Assembly (NCBI GenBank): GCA_030141605.1
Contig: JAQGDQ010000384.1
Location: forward strand, 114,438-178,437
Direction: 5' to 3'
Origin: Tubiluchus corallicola
Lineage: Eukaryota > Priapulida > Priapulimorpha > Priapulimorphida > Tubiluchidae
Length of the DNA: 64,000 bases
Each line of letters opens with the position of its first letter. Positions within the stretch are counted from its first letter, which is position 1. The position numbers and the translations under genes were made by a program. Under the pieces are notes generated by a model, which was given only the letters and a program-made list of their open reading frames with translations, made no database searches and was not told the DNA's origin. Below are positions 18,951 through 27,817 of this stretch, piece after piece.

Positions 18951-20183
18951 ATGCATTTAAAAGTAAATTCAATCCTTTATTTAGCTATAGGGAAATTAGC
19001 AGTCTTAGTGATAGTGCTTACCGGTACATCCTCCTCCTGCAAGAAGGAGAGTAATAACACCTCGCCGGGCTATCTCTACACTATTGTTGGAACAGGGGTG
19101 AAAGATTCTTACAGCGACGCTGCCAAGATACCCTCTCCTTCCGAAGGTGATGCTTTTTACGGGCAGGATGCAAGTTATCAATACGGTATACCCTCTTATA
19201 GTGATAACGGTGATGGCACAGTAACAGATAATATTACGGGCCTGACGTGGCAAAAAGATATGGGGGGTAAAGTAACTTTTGCCGAAGCGCTGTCAGGTGC
19301 TTCTTCTACTACTTTAGGGGGGCATTCCGACTGGAGAATGCCCAGTATTAAAGAGTTATATTCACTTATCCTGTTTACAGGCACTACGGGAAAGAGCGAA
19401 AGTAACTCTATCCCTTATATTGATACTGACTATTTTTCACAACCATTTGGGGATGAAAGTGTAGGTGAGCGGTTTATTGATGCCCAAACGTGGTCGGCCA
19501 CTGAGTATGTGGGTAGGACTATGAATGGTGATGAAACCATATTTGGAGTAAATTTTATTGATGGCAGAATTAAAGGTTATCCAAAATATAAGCCGGGAAC
19601 TTCGGAAGGGTATAAGTTGTACGCCCGATATGTAAGGGGGAATAGTGAATACGGCAAAAACAGCTTTGTTGATAATGGAGATGGCACTATCTCTGACCTT
19701 GCTACGGGGCTGATGTGGCAAAAAGCAGATAACGGGAATACATATAATTGGGAGGATGCTTTGGAGTATGCCACAAGCCTTGTACTTGCAGGGTATGAAG
19801 AGTGGAGATTGCCAAGTGCAAAAGAGCTGCATAGTATTGTGGATTACACAAAGTCGCCTCAAACAACTAGTTCAGCAGCAATAAGCTCTCTATTTTTCAC
19901 AACAGAGATTACAGATCCAGACGGGAATGCCGGGCAGTACCCCTATTTCTGGACGGGAACTACACATTTAGATCCTGTCGGGAATTACTCCTACGCTGTA
20001 TATTTCGCATTTGGAGAGGCTCAGGGCAAAATGAATGATAAGCTTATGGATGTACACGGAGCGGGAGCACAGCGAAGCGACCCAAAGTCAGGGGAGAAAG
20101 ATGACTACCCTCAGTTTTTTGGACCTCAAGGCGATGTCAGATATGTTTTTAATTATGTGAGATGCGTCAGAAACATTAATTAG
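18951..20183 (+). CDS. Lipoprotein with two DUF1566 (Lcl C-terminal) domains
   Basis: 410 aa. The SPII signal ends VLTGTSSSCKKES. Two homologous halves each carry the DUF1566 pattern: DNGDGTVTDNITGLTWQKD with DWRMPSIKELYSL, then DNGDGTISDLATGLMWQKA with EWRLPSAKELHSI. The end is FNYVRCVRN. DUF1566/Lcl domains have a C-type-lectin-like fold seen in surface or periplasmic binding proteins. The gene follows the oxidoreductase by 123 bases on the same strand and may be cotranscribed. The ligand is not known. Confidence 0.88.
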   Translation: MHLKVNSILYLAIGKLAVLVIVLTGTSSSCKKESNNTSPGYLYTIVGTGVKDSYSDAAKIPSPSEGDAFYGQDASYQYGIPSYSDNGDGTVTDNITGLTWQKDMGGKVTFAEALSGASSTTLGGHSDWRMPSIKELYSLILFTGTTGKSESNSIPYIDTDYFSQPFGDESVGERFIDAQTWSATEYVGRTMNGDETIFGVNFIDGRIKGYPKYKPGTSEGYKLYARYVRGNSEYGKNSFVDNGDGTISDLATGLMWQKADNGNTYNWEDALEYATSLVLAGYEEWRLPSAKELHSIVDYTKSPQTTSSAAISSLFFTTEITDPDGNAGQYPYFWTGTTHLDPVGNYSYAVYFAFGEAQGKMNDKLMDVHGAGAQRSDPKSGEKDDYPQFFGPQGDVRYVFNYVRCVRNIN

Positions 20184-20797
20184 TAGTCCCCTGGGAGTTA
20201 ATTTTTGTTGAGATAAAATTTTACTATTTGTATATTTTGATCCGGCATACAATAAATCCCTCCCGGAGGCTTAAAAAAGTGTCCCAGTTGTTTTTGATGT
20301 TGCGCATTCTTGGTACAAAAGAGGCAAAATTCAAGCCTGTAAAGGGTTTTGTTAATGCTCATCTTCTCTTGACACAAAAAGAACAAAAAAATCAAGCCTG
20401 TAGATGCTTTTGATGAAGAGCTACGCTGTCGGGTTCGCTATCTTCTCAAAACCCTCCTTTTGATAAAAGGCTCAGATAGTGAGAAGGCTCTTTCGCTACT
20501 CCCTTCGCTTTTTTTCTATCAAAATCATTTAAGGGCAGTTTTCTCTATTTCGCAGAGCTTGTAAGGTTCGTTTGATTTTGTTTTGACAATTTTTCTATCT
20601 CAATCTGCAAGGCTTTGCGTGAAAGTTGCAATAATCCTTGCAGTTTAGATCACTACAATTCGCCACGTTTTAGTTCTATATAATATAAAGTTAAATAAGC
20701 GGAGTTTAACTTAAGGAATGACTAAAATAATAGGAGCAATATAGGCGCTTTCCGGGGTCACAGCCTATCTCTTTAAGGAACAGCAAGTACAGCCTGT
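20184..20797. other. Gene-free interval with a degenerate direct repeat
   Basis: No credible gene. Two degenerate copies of a ~45-bp unit (about 20308-20352 and 20364-20415) share the core TCAAGCCTGTA followed by a G/T-rich run. Short hairpins such as CCTTTTGATAAAAGG lie near 20455. The interval separates the plus-strand DUF1566 gene from the converging aldolase gene, so terminators are expected here, but none with a clear U tract was found. Confidence 0.45.
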
Positions 20798-21712
20798 TTA
20801 TAAAACCCCTGATCTAATCAGCTTATTAATGTTGTGTACAAGAAGTTCCCGCTCTCTGCCGGAGACCTGATGCAAAGGTAGAGCCATATAATCACTCTTT
20901 ATTACACCCATCTCTACCAATGCCACCTTAAAACTCATTGTTGTACGTGCAGTACTGCTTCCTGTATTGTACATCAACTGATGCATGCTCACCAACTGCC
21001 CTCTATATTTTGCAATTGCGGACATATCCTTTTTTAATGAAGCATCGTAGAGTTTAGTGAACAGCCTGGGAAATACATTTGCTCCACCAGTAACGGCACC
21101 ATCCCCGCCATTCAGTATTGTCTCAGAAAGAAATAGTTCACTACCGGTAAAAACAGAAAATCCCGAACTATTGCGAAACTCTTCAATAATATCATACAAA
21201 AGAGCGAGGTCCCCCGAGCTGTCTTTTATCCCTATAGCCCCAAGCTCTTCGGCACGCTTAATAACGCTTATATCCATATTCATCTTGGTGTGCGTTGGCA
21301 TATTGTAAAGTAAAAACGGGAGAGACAACCTGGAGGAGATATACTCCAGGTAGCCCGTCATCTCATCTCTGTCTATCGGATAATAGTACGGGGGAGTAAA
21401 AACCACCCCGTCTGCTCCCAAGTCTTTGCAATACCCTGCCATATCCAATGAGCTCGCCACCGAAGTATCGGAAATGGCCACCAAAATAGGTACCCGCCCC
21501 TTTATCTGCTCACAGGCAATATTCAAAAACTCTTTTCGCAAAGCGTAGCTCAGACTAGGCGCTTCACCATTTGTGCCAAGCAAAAACAGTCCGTGAACCC
21601 CCCCCTCAATTAAGTGCTCAACCACATTGGCAACCCCATCCTTGTCCAGGGACTCATATCCCGTAAGTGGGGTTATTACAGGAGGGTATATCCCCTTTAC
21701 CAATAACTCCAT
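20798..21712 (-). CDS. DapA/NanA-family (dihydrodipicolinate synthase-like) aldolase
   Basis: 304 aa, a complete (beta/alpha)8 barrel. The substrate-carboxylate motif is GTNGE (46-50), the catalytic Tyr is 136 (LLYNMP) and the Schiff-base Lys is 163 (GIKDSS). The superfamily includes dihydrodipicolinate synthase, N-acetylneuraminate lyase and 2-keto-3-deoxy sugar aldolases. The GTNGEAPSLS version does not settle which. Its place beside a SusC/D locus and sugar oxidoreductase suggests sugar-acid cleavage rather than lysine synthesis (inference). The start MELLVKGIYPP fits the family. Confidence 0.88.
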   Translation of the reverse strand: MELLVKGIYPPVITPLTGYESLDKDGVANVVEHLIEGGVHGLFLLGTNGEAPSLSYALRKEFLNIACEQIKGRVPILVAISDTSVASSLDMAGYCKDLGADGVVFTPPYYYPIDRDEMTGYLEYISSRLSLPFLLYNMPTHTKMNMDISVIKRAEELGAIGIKDSSGDLALLYDIIEEFRNSSGFSVFTGSELFLSETILNGGDGAVTGGANVFPRLFTKLYDASLKKDMSAIAKYRGQLVSMHQLMYNTGSSTARTTMSFKVALVEMGVIKSDYMALPLHQVSGRERELLVHNINKLIRSGVL

Positions 21713-21978
21713 AGTTTTTTATATAAAATTAAAACGAGTGGGGCGGGCACACCCCTTCTTGTAAAGCTACATTAAAAGCCATTACCACTCCCTATGCCCT
21801 TGATAAATAACAGAGCTTAGCAGTGTATAGCTAGCCTGCCTTCAGCTACATACAAATGTAATTCAAAAAATTTTACCCCGCAGAGCAAGGCCTTAAAAAA
21901 ATATGCATTTTTCATAAACACACTCTTAACTATTTGGAGTTCTGTCCATTTTTTTATAATATTTGTAAAACTAAAAAA

Positions 21979-23265
21979 ATGAGCTATAACTTACACCGCG
22001 CATACCGGATCTGTCTGGGTATTTTTTTCCTCTCTCTTCTTACCTGCTGCCAACAGACCCCCCCACAGGCAAACGACCCGACAGAGACCCCCGACAGGAT
22101 AGTGCTGACCCTCGCGGAAAACCCCACTACTTCGGTAGCTGTAACATGGCGTACAAAAACCTCCGTTACTTCGGGCCACTGTGAGCTACAGGAAGAAACA
22201 GGCACACGCGTAGATAATAAAAATACGAGGACTTTTGAAGCGAAGACCACAACAGTTATTTACACGGAGGAGAGACGGGATACCCACGCAAATCAACACT
22301 CATGTGTGATTACCGGTCTTACCCCCGGCAAAAAGTATATTTACCGTGTAGGCAGTGAAAATAACTGGAGTGAATGGTTTCAGTTTGACACTCCGGACAC
22401 AGACAGTAGCAGGTTCTCTTTCATCTATTTTGGCGATCCACAAACCAGCCTGAGGGAGGAGTGGGCAAGAGTTATACGTAGAGCATACCGAGAAGCTCCC
22501 GACTGCGGATTTATGCTGTATGCAGGAGATATCATAAACAGAGCCGGCAAAGACAGTGAGTGGCATGAGTTTTTTCATGCCGGCTCATACATATACGCTA
22601 CCGTACCACAGCTAATGACCCCCGGCAATCATGACTATAAAGGGCTTATGCTCGACCCACACTGGAACCTGCAATTCACCTTCCCCACAAACGGGCCTCC
22701 CTCCCTTCCGGGAACATGCTATTATGTAGACTATAAGAACCTGAAGGTTATATCTATTGATTCGGCAGCAGACAATGAACTCAGAAAAGAAGGAGGAACA
22801 GCACTTAACGATCAAAAAGAGTGGTTAGATACGGTGCTCTCTCAAAATAGTAAAGAGTGGGTAATAGTTACCACTCACCTACCCTTCTACTCTACTAAAA
22901 AAAACCGGGATAATAAGCGTTTAAGAAAGCACCTTCAGCCAATACTGGAAAAGCATGGAGTGGATATTGTGCTCACAGGGCATGACCACGCGTATGGACG
23001 GGGCAAAGCATCAGATACTCCCGGCAGCTCTCACTCCCCTGTTTATGTAGTCTCCGTAAGCGGACCAAAACTTTATCCTACAGGAGAAAGAGAGTGGATG
23101 ACAAAAAGCGTATCACACACCATGATGTACCAAGTGGTATCCATACACGGCAGCCTGCTCTCTTTTAAAGCGTTTTCTGTAACAGGAGAGATAGTTGACA
23201 AATTTGAATTGAGGAAAAATAGAGACGGACAAAATATACTTGCCGAGCTACCGAATACAGAGTAA
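21979..23265 (+). CDS. Metallophosphoesterase lipoprotein with N-terminal fibronectin-III-like domain
   Basis: The start MSYNLHRAYRICLGIFF gives 428 aa with an SPII-like signal ending LLTCCQQ; the ATG at 21934 would put 15 extra residues before it. Residues of about 35-135 form the purple-acid-phosphatase N-terminal domain (VAVTWRTKT, LTPGKKYIYRVG). The catalytic part has the metal motifs FGDPQTS, LYAGDIINR, TPGNHDY, VTTHLPFYS and GHDHAYGR. The enzyme would hydrolyse phosphoesters outside the inner membrane. A degraded duplicate of the last 45 codons and 3' flank lies at about 27478-27780. Confidence 0.9.
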   Translation: MSYNLHRAYRICLGIFFLSLLTCCQQTPPQANDPTETPDRIVLTLAENPTTSVAVTWRTKTSVTSGHCELQEETGTRVDNKNTRTFEAKTTTVIYTEERRDTHANQHSCVITGLTPGKKYIYRVGSENNWSEWFQFDTPDTDSSRFSFIYFGDPQTSLREEWARVIRRAYREAPDCGFMLYAGDIINRAGKDSEWHEFFHAGSYIYATVPQLMTPGNHDYKGLMLDPHWNLQFTFPTNGPPSLPGTCYYVDYKNLKVISIDSAADNELRKEGGTALNDQKEWLDTVLSQNSKEWVIVTTHLPFYSTKKNRDNKRLRKHLQPILEKHGVDIVLTGHDHAYGRGKASDTPGSSHSPVYVVSVSGPKLYPTGEREWMTKSVSHTMMYQVVSIHGSLLSFKAFSVTGEIVDKFELRKNRDGQNILAELPNTE

Positions 23266-23438
23266 AAAGCTTATCGAATGTTTCCCTCCAGACTACACAC
23301 TCTCCCAGCTACTCACCTGGTTTTTGAGGGAAATAAACCATAACCAGATCAAATAATAATAGAAATTCCGATCTATTTTAATTTAACAAAAAATCCAAAT
23401 ATTTAAGCTGCAAAGAGCTGTTTGGAGAGTAAAATTGA

Positions 23439-23616
23439 GCACTATCTCATAAACAGTGTAAATAGAAAATACCGAGGGTTGCAACCCTCGGTATTTTTTT
23501 AGTTTACACACTTTGTGAAACAGTGTCAAAGTATGATTCTGACAACACTTTGGGGAGAAAGTGCATATATGCTGAGCTTTAGATCGACACTATTTACACT
23601 GTTTATGAGATAGTGC
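23439..23616. mobile_element. 178-bp MITE-like element with perfect 27-bp inverted ends
   Basis: The ends are GCACTATCTCATAAACAGTG plus TAAATAG (23439-23465) and the exact reverse complement at 23590-23616. There is no coding capacity. The pattern recalls IS256-type ends (inference from memory of the family), so this may be a non-autonomous derivative. No 8-bp target duplication is evident. It carries a very strong hairpin and sits between two convergent genes. Confidence 0.7.
23466..23500. terminator. Bidirectional intrinsic terminator inside the MITE-like element
   Basis: A 15-bp near-perfect palindrome, AAAATACCGAGGGTT paired with AACCCTCGGTATTTT, followed by further Ts and preceded by As. 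It is placed to end transcripts of both the metallophosphoesterase gene (plus) and the GLUG lipoprotein gene (minus). Confidence 0.85.
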
Positions 23617-23680
23617 TGCTCATTTGCATTTGAGACAGCCTCTCTTGTAGTGTTATTTTGTTTTAGTTACCCTGCCCCTG

Positions 23681-25393
23681 TCAGTTGAGAACAGGCCATT
23701 GACCATCATCCAGCCACTTCCAGGTTTTAGTGTCATCGTCACTAATAGCCCAATCTACAAAAACATTTGTAGTGCCGTTGCCATCTTCTTCTTTATCAAT
23801 ATATTCTTCTCCATCTTTCACCAGGTAATCTCCTGAGGAAACACCCGTCCCTCCAGCAGAACCACTTTGCCCTGTACTGGCTATATCCCAGTAGCTGTTG
23901 ATATCAGTAGTAATATCTTCATAGTTATACCCCACCAGACCGCCAACATAATCAGCACCATCCGGAGCATTAACATTCCCCGTTGCATAACAGTTGGTAA
24001 TTTTATCACCACTACTGCTATACCCCACCAGACCGCCAACACGACCATCACTACCTCCCGTAACACTCCCCGTTGCATAACAGTTGGTAATAGTCATCTC
24101 AGAACGACCACCTTTCCTCCCCACCAGACCACCAACATTTTTATCTCCCGTAACACTCCCCGTTGCATAACTGTTGGTAATAGTGTCAGCATTAAAATAC
24201 CCCACCAAACCGCCGACATCAGTCACTCCCGTAACACTCCCCGTTGCATAACAGCTGGTAATAGTACTAGTAAAAGCGTTATCCCCCAACAGACCGCCGA
24301 CTTTATCCTTTCCCTTAACATCTCCCTTTACATAACAGTTGGTAATAGTGACATAGTCGGTTGACCCCGCCAGACCGCCAGTATAAAGTCCTCCTGTGAT
24401 ACTATCCTTTGATATCTCTATACCAACATCTTTGATGACTGCGTTGTTAGAAGCATCACCAGAAGCATAACCAAACAAACCTACAAAATTAATACTAGTC
24501 CTTTTTATAAAAAGGTTTCTTATCACATAGCCTCCTCCATCAAATACGCCTGAAAACTTACCATCAGTCTGATTCTCACCTATAGGGAGAAAACCCTCTT
24601 CAGGAAGCTCCTCCGGGAAATCACCTCCTGCTTGTGAGGGGTCAGGCAGCTCTATATCATTCATCAATTCGTATGCACCGCTTAAATCATATTGCATGCC
24701 CTGTAAATCCTGCCAACTCCTTATACTATACTGCTCTTTGGTTATGTCATGGTCAGATTCATTGGAATCGCCATCTACTGGTGATATGGCCAGTTGAATA
24801 GTAATAGGACCATCACCTATAGAAGCCCATTTTGAAATAGGAAGCCCACCTATTGTTCCTGTTCCTTCTGTTGCTGTTACCGTACCCCCTCCCGCATCTT
24901 CGCCTGCTATTTTCAATGTGTATAAATAATCTCCATCTTCTATAAAATCACTTATCTCAAACAAATCAGGCTTCTCAAAGTCGCCTGCTCCTATACGATT
25001 ACCCCCTTCATAATAACTCACAGCTCGCAAAGAGATTGATGATGATACAATTACTGTATAATCCTGGCTGCTGCCATCTTCAGCTATTACAGTATAAGTT
25101 ACTGCATCTGTGAAGTCTTGCGGGTCTCCACTCTTCCGAGTTACACTGGCTTTATCTGATACTTCTATGCTAGGGGTCAATGGTTTTAACTCTGTACCAT
25201 CAGGCAACCTTACAGTAATAGTAGTCCCTAAAATATCTCCCCTATAATCTTTTTCCAATAGATCATTTTTCTCTGCCTCAAAAACAAAAAGCGTTATCTC
25301 GTTTTCATTAGAAGAGGTTGAGTCGTCCTTAGTACAACCCAATAAAAAAATAAAGCCGAATAACAATGTAGCGAATTTCAATATTCTTGTCAT
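23681..25393 (-). CDS. GLUG-repeat surface lipoprotein, paralogue 1
   Basis: 570 aa. The SPII signal LLFGFIFLLGCTKDD fixes the start at MTRILKF. One Ig-like (DUF5018-like) domain follows (about residues 30-120, ending YTVIAEDGSSQDYTVIV), then a spacer, SIRSWQDLQGMQYDL, and about seven GLUG motifs (VGGLVGY, ITNCYATGSVTG). The C-terminal signature is WKWLDDGQWPVLN. It has the plan of the 1,324-aa protein but one Ig-like domain instead of nine. It is close to the next gene (25522-27168). A surface role is likely, with ligand unknown. Confidence 0.88.
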   Translation of the reverse strand: MTRILKFATLLFGFIFLLGCTKDDSTSSNENEITLFVFEAEKNDLLEKDYRGDILGTTITVRLPDGTELKPLTPSIEVSDKASVTRKSGDPQDFTDAVTYTVIAEDGSSQDYTVIVSSSISLRAVSYYEGGNRIGAGDFEKPDLFEISDFIEDGDYLYTLKIAGEDAGGGTVTATEGTGTIGGLPISKWASIGDGPITIQLAISPVDGDSNESDHDITKEQYSIRSWQDLQGMQYDLSGAYELMNDIELPDPSQAGGDFPEELPEEGFLPIGENQTDGKFSGVFDGGGYVIRNLFIKRTSINFVGLFGYASGDASNNAVIKDVGIEISKDSITGGLYTGGLAGSTDYVTITNCYVKGDVKGKDKVGGLLGDNAFTSTITSCYATGSVTGVTDVGGLVGYFNADTITNSYATGSVTGDKNVGGLVGRKGGRSEMTITNCYATGSVTGGSDGRVGGLVGYSSSGDKITNCYATGNVNAPDGADYVGGLVGYNYEDITTDINSYWDIASTGQSGSAGGTGVSSGDYLVKDGEEYIDKEEDGNGTTNVFVDWAISDDDTKTWKWLDDGQWPVLN

Positions 25394-25521
25394 AATTCTT
25401 ATCTGTTATTAAAATTTAACTTAAGTTCTTTTTCATATAATCTAATATGCAAATTTGCAGCACGGATTCAAGTGTATTATTAGCAGTATCTATTGTTTTC
25501 TTTTGTCCCTCGTCTTCTTAA

Positions 25522-27168
25522 TTATTCCGCCCTAAATTGCAAAACAGGCCACTCACCATCTTCCACCCAGTGCCAAGGGTTATCATTGTCCTCACCAAAA
25601 TTCCAGTCAACGAAAACTTCAATTTCATCCTCGTCAGCATTTTTGCCATAATATTTGTCCCCTCTTTTTACTAAATCGTCCTTACTGAAAACACCCGTCC
25701 CTTCATCTCCAGCAGAACCATTTCGCCCTGTACTGGTTATATCCCAATAGCTAGCAGTAGCCTCTGTATAATTCTGCCCCACCAGGCCGCCGAGATAACT
25801 ACTTCCCTTAACTCTCCCCGTTGCATAACTATTGATAATCTTGTTACCACCAGCATTGGAATACCCCACCAGACCGCCGACACTACTCACTCCCGTAACA
25901 TCTCCCGTTGCATAACAGTTGGTAAAAGTGCTACCAGAGGAGGCTATCCCCACCAGGCCGCCGATATTATTTCTCACTCCCGTAACATCTACCGTTGCAT
26001 AACAGTTGGTAATATTGGATCCATTGGTACCCCCATTGGTACCCCCCATCAGACCGCTGACATTTTTCACTCCCGTAACATCTCCTCCCATAACATAGCA
26101 GTTGGTAATAGTTATTCCTGGCGTATAGAGTCTCCCCACCAAGCCACCGACATATGTACCTCCCGTAACACCGCCTTCTGATATCACTATTCCAACATTC
26201 TTGATGCTTGATGCCAGAGTCCCAACAAAATAACCAAACAAGCCTACATTATCTGCATCGCTGCGATCTATAAAGAAATTACTTATCACATTACCCCCTC
26301 CATCAAATGAACCCTTAAACAATGAACCGTCCCCAGCCCCCCCCCCCACAGGTAAAAAACCCTCTTCAGGAAGACTCTCCGGGAAAACACCTTCCGGTTC
26401 AGGGTCCGGCAAAGATATATCATTCATCAATTTGTATTCACCGTCTAAATCATATTGCATGCCCTGTAAATCCTGCCAACTCCTTATACTATACTGCTCT
26501 TTGGTTGCGTTATATGTGTCATAGTGATTGTCACAACCATCGCAGAATATGACTAATTCAATAGTAATATCACCATCTTTTATAGAATTCAAACCATCAA
26601 TAGAAAGCTCACTACCTCCTATTACGAATGCTCCTCCTGTTATCTCTAATTCACCACTCCCTACACTTTTGTCTTCTATATTAAGTGCATAACGATATTC
26701 ACCATCTGCCATATCTAAATCACTTATCTGAAACAAATCAGGCTTCTCAAAGTCGCCTGCTCCTATACGATTACCCTCTGCATCATAATAACTCGAAATA
26801 CGAAAAGAGGGTAGTTCTGTTACAACTACTGTATAATCCTGGCTGCTGCCATCTTCAGCTGTTACAGTATAAGTTGCTGCATCTGTGAAGTTTTGCGGGA
26901 CTCCACTCTTCGGATATATACTGGCTTTATCTGATACTTCTATAGTAGGAACCAATCCATTTGGATCTGTGCCATGGGGCACTCTTACAGTAATAGTAGT
27001 CCCTAAAATTGTTCCCTCATAATCTTTTTCCAATACACCATTTTCCTCTGCCTCAAAAACAAAATGCTTTATCTCGTTTTCATTAGAAGAGGTTGAGTCG
27101 TCCTTAGTACAACCCAATAAAAAAATAAAGCCAAATAAAGCTATTGTAAAGGATTTTAATGCTCTCAT
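25522..27168 (-). CDS. GLUG-repeat surface lipoprotein, paralogue 2
   Basis: The start MRALKSFTIALFGF (548 aa) is preferred because it places the SPII signal IFLLGCTKDD at the N-terminus; an upstream ATG at 27249 would bury it. The order is lipid Cys, a Ser/Asn-rich link, one Ig-like domain (ending YTVTAEDGSSQDYTVVV), SIRSWQDLQGMQYDL, GLUG repeats (VGGLVGY, ITNCYATVDVTG) and the end WHWVEDGEWPVLQF. The first 120 residues are very close to the downstream neighbour, while the GLUG part has diverged more. Two duplicated promoter units lie just upstream. Confidence 0.88.
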   Translation of the reverse strand: MRALKSFTIALFGFIFLLGCTKDDSTSSNENEIKHFVFEAEENGVLEKDYEGTILGTTITVRVPHGTDPNGLVPTIEVSDKASIYPKSGVPQNFTDAATYTVTAEDGSSQDYTVVVTELPSFRISSYYDAEGNRIGAGDFEKPDLFQISDLDMADGEYRYALNIEDKSVGSGELEITGGAFVIGGSELSIDGLNSIKDGDITIELVIFCDGCDNHYDTYNATKEQYSIRSWQDLQGMQYDLDGEYKLMNDISLPDPEPEGVFPESLPEEGFLPVGGGAGDGSLFKGSFDGGGNVISNFFIDRSDADNVGLFGYFVGTLASSIKNVGIVISEGGVTGGTYVGGLVGRLYTPGITITNCYVMGGDVTGVKNVSGLMGGTNGGTNGSNITNCYATVDVTGVRNNIGGLVGIASSGSTFTNCYATGDVTGVSSVGGLVGYSNAGGNKIINSYATGRVKGSSYLGGLVGQNYTEATASYWDITSTGRNGSAGDEGTGVFSKDDLVKRGDKYYGKNADEDEIEVFVDWNFGEDNDNPWHWVEDGEWPVLQFRAE

Positions 27169-27221
27169 AATAAGATATTTACTACTTATACGTTCAACTA
27201 AATCGCTAATTATCCGCGGTA

Positions 27222-27229
27222 CAAATATA
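27222..27229 (-). promoter_or_regulatory. Candidate -7 box, proximal promoter
   Basis: CAAATATA on the plus strand is TATATTTG on the minus strand, matching the Bacteroidota TAnnTTTG -7 consensus, about 54 bases before the ATG at 27168. Confidence 0.5.
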
Positions 27230-27319
27230 TATAAAAAAACAAAAAACAAAAAAAAGCAAATTTATATAAATAAAGCGTGCTACTTATACGTTCAACTAAA
27301 TCGCTAATTATCCGCGGTA

Positions 27320-27327
27320 CAAATATA
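27320..27327 (-). promoter_or_regulatory. Candidate -7 box, distal promoter copy
   Basis: The same TATATTTG box in the second tandem unit, 98 bp further upstream, so the gene may have two promoters in series. Confidence 0.45.
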
Positions 27328-27380
27328 AAAAAAACAAACAAAAAACAAACAAAAAGCAAATTTATATAAATAAAGCGTGC

Positions 27381-27780
27381 TACTTACTGCAGCAAAGAAG
27401 AAGATTTAAAAGGGCTTAAAAGTGCAGAATGGGCACAGACGTTATTTACAGAAAACGCTTTTTTAACAAAAGTAAATGAGATGTACCAGGCGGTATCCAT
27501 ACACGGCAGCCTGCTCTCTTTTAAAGCGTTTTCTGTAACGGGAGAGATAGTTGACAAATTTTGAATTGAGGAAAACAGGGATGGACGAAATAGAGTTATC
27601 GAACCAGCAAATACAAAATAAAAAGTCTATTGGGCATTTCCACTGAGCCACACACTCCCCCTGCTGCTGATCCAATTTTTGTCTAACCCATAATTATACC
27701 GGGAAAAAGCTCCGCTTTGTTTAAATTAACAAAAAGTTAAATTATTTAAGACTCAAAGAGCAGCTTAAAAAGTAAATTGC
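27381..27780 (+). pseudogene. Duplicated 3' end and flank of the metallophosphoesterase gene, with a foreign 5' piece
   Basis: From about 27478 the sequence copies the tail of the metallophosphoesterase gene (SIHGSLLSFKAFSVTGEIVD) and continues through its 3' flank. An extra T after the GACAAA motif shifts the frame. The preceding ~95 bases are open in the same frame (CSKEEDLKGLKSAEWAQ) but do not match that gene, so the locus is a chimera. The flanking part (27622-27780) resembles 23266-23435 and also the sequence upstream of all three LRR genes. It is not expected to be functional. Confidence 0.75.
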
Positions 27781-27817
27781 GGACTCTTATTTTTAGTTTA
27801 ATTAAAAATTTTACGAC

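Larger units (their letters stand above)
27182..27379 (-). repeat. Tandem duplication of a ~98-100 bp promoter unit
   Basis: Units 27182-27279 and 27280-27379 both start CTACTTATACGTTCAACTAA and end with TTTATATAAATAAAGCGTG. They differ mainly in an A/C-rich tract. A third unit begins (CTACTTA at 27380) and then diverges. The array abuts the start of the GLUG lipoprotein gene. Confidence 0.92.
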
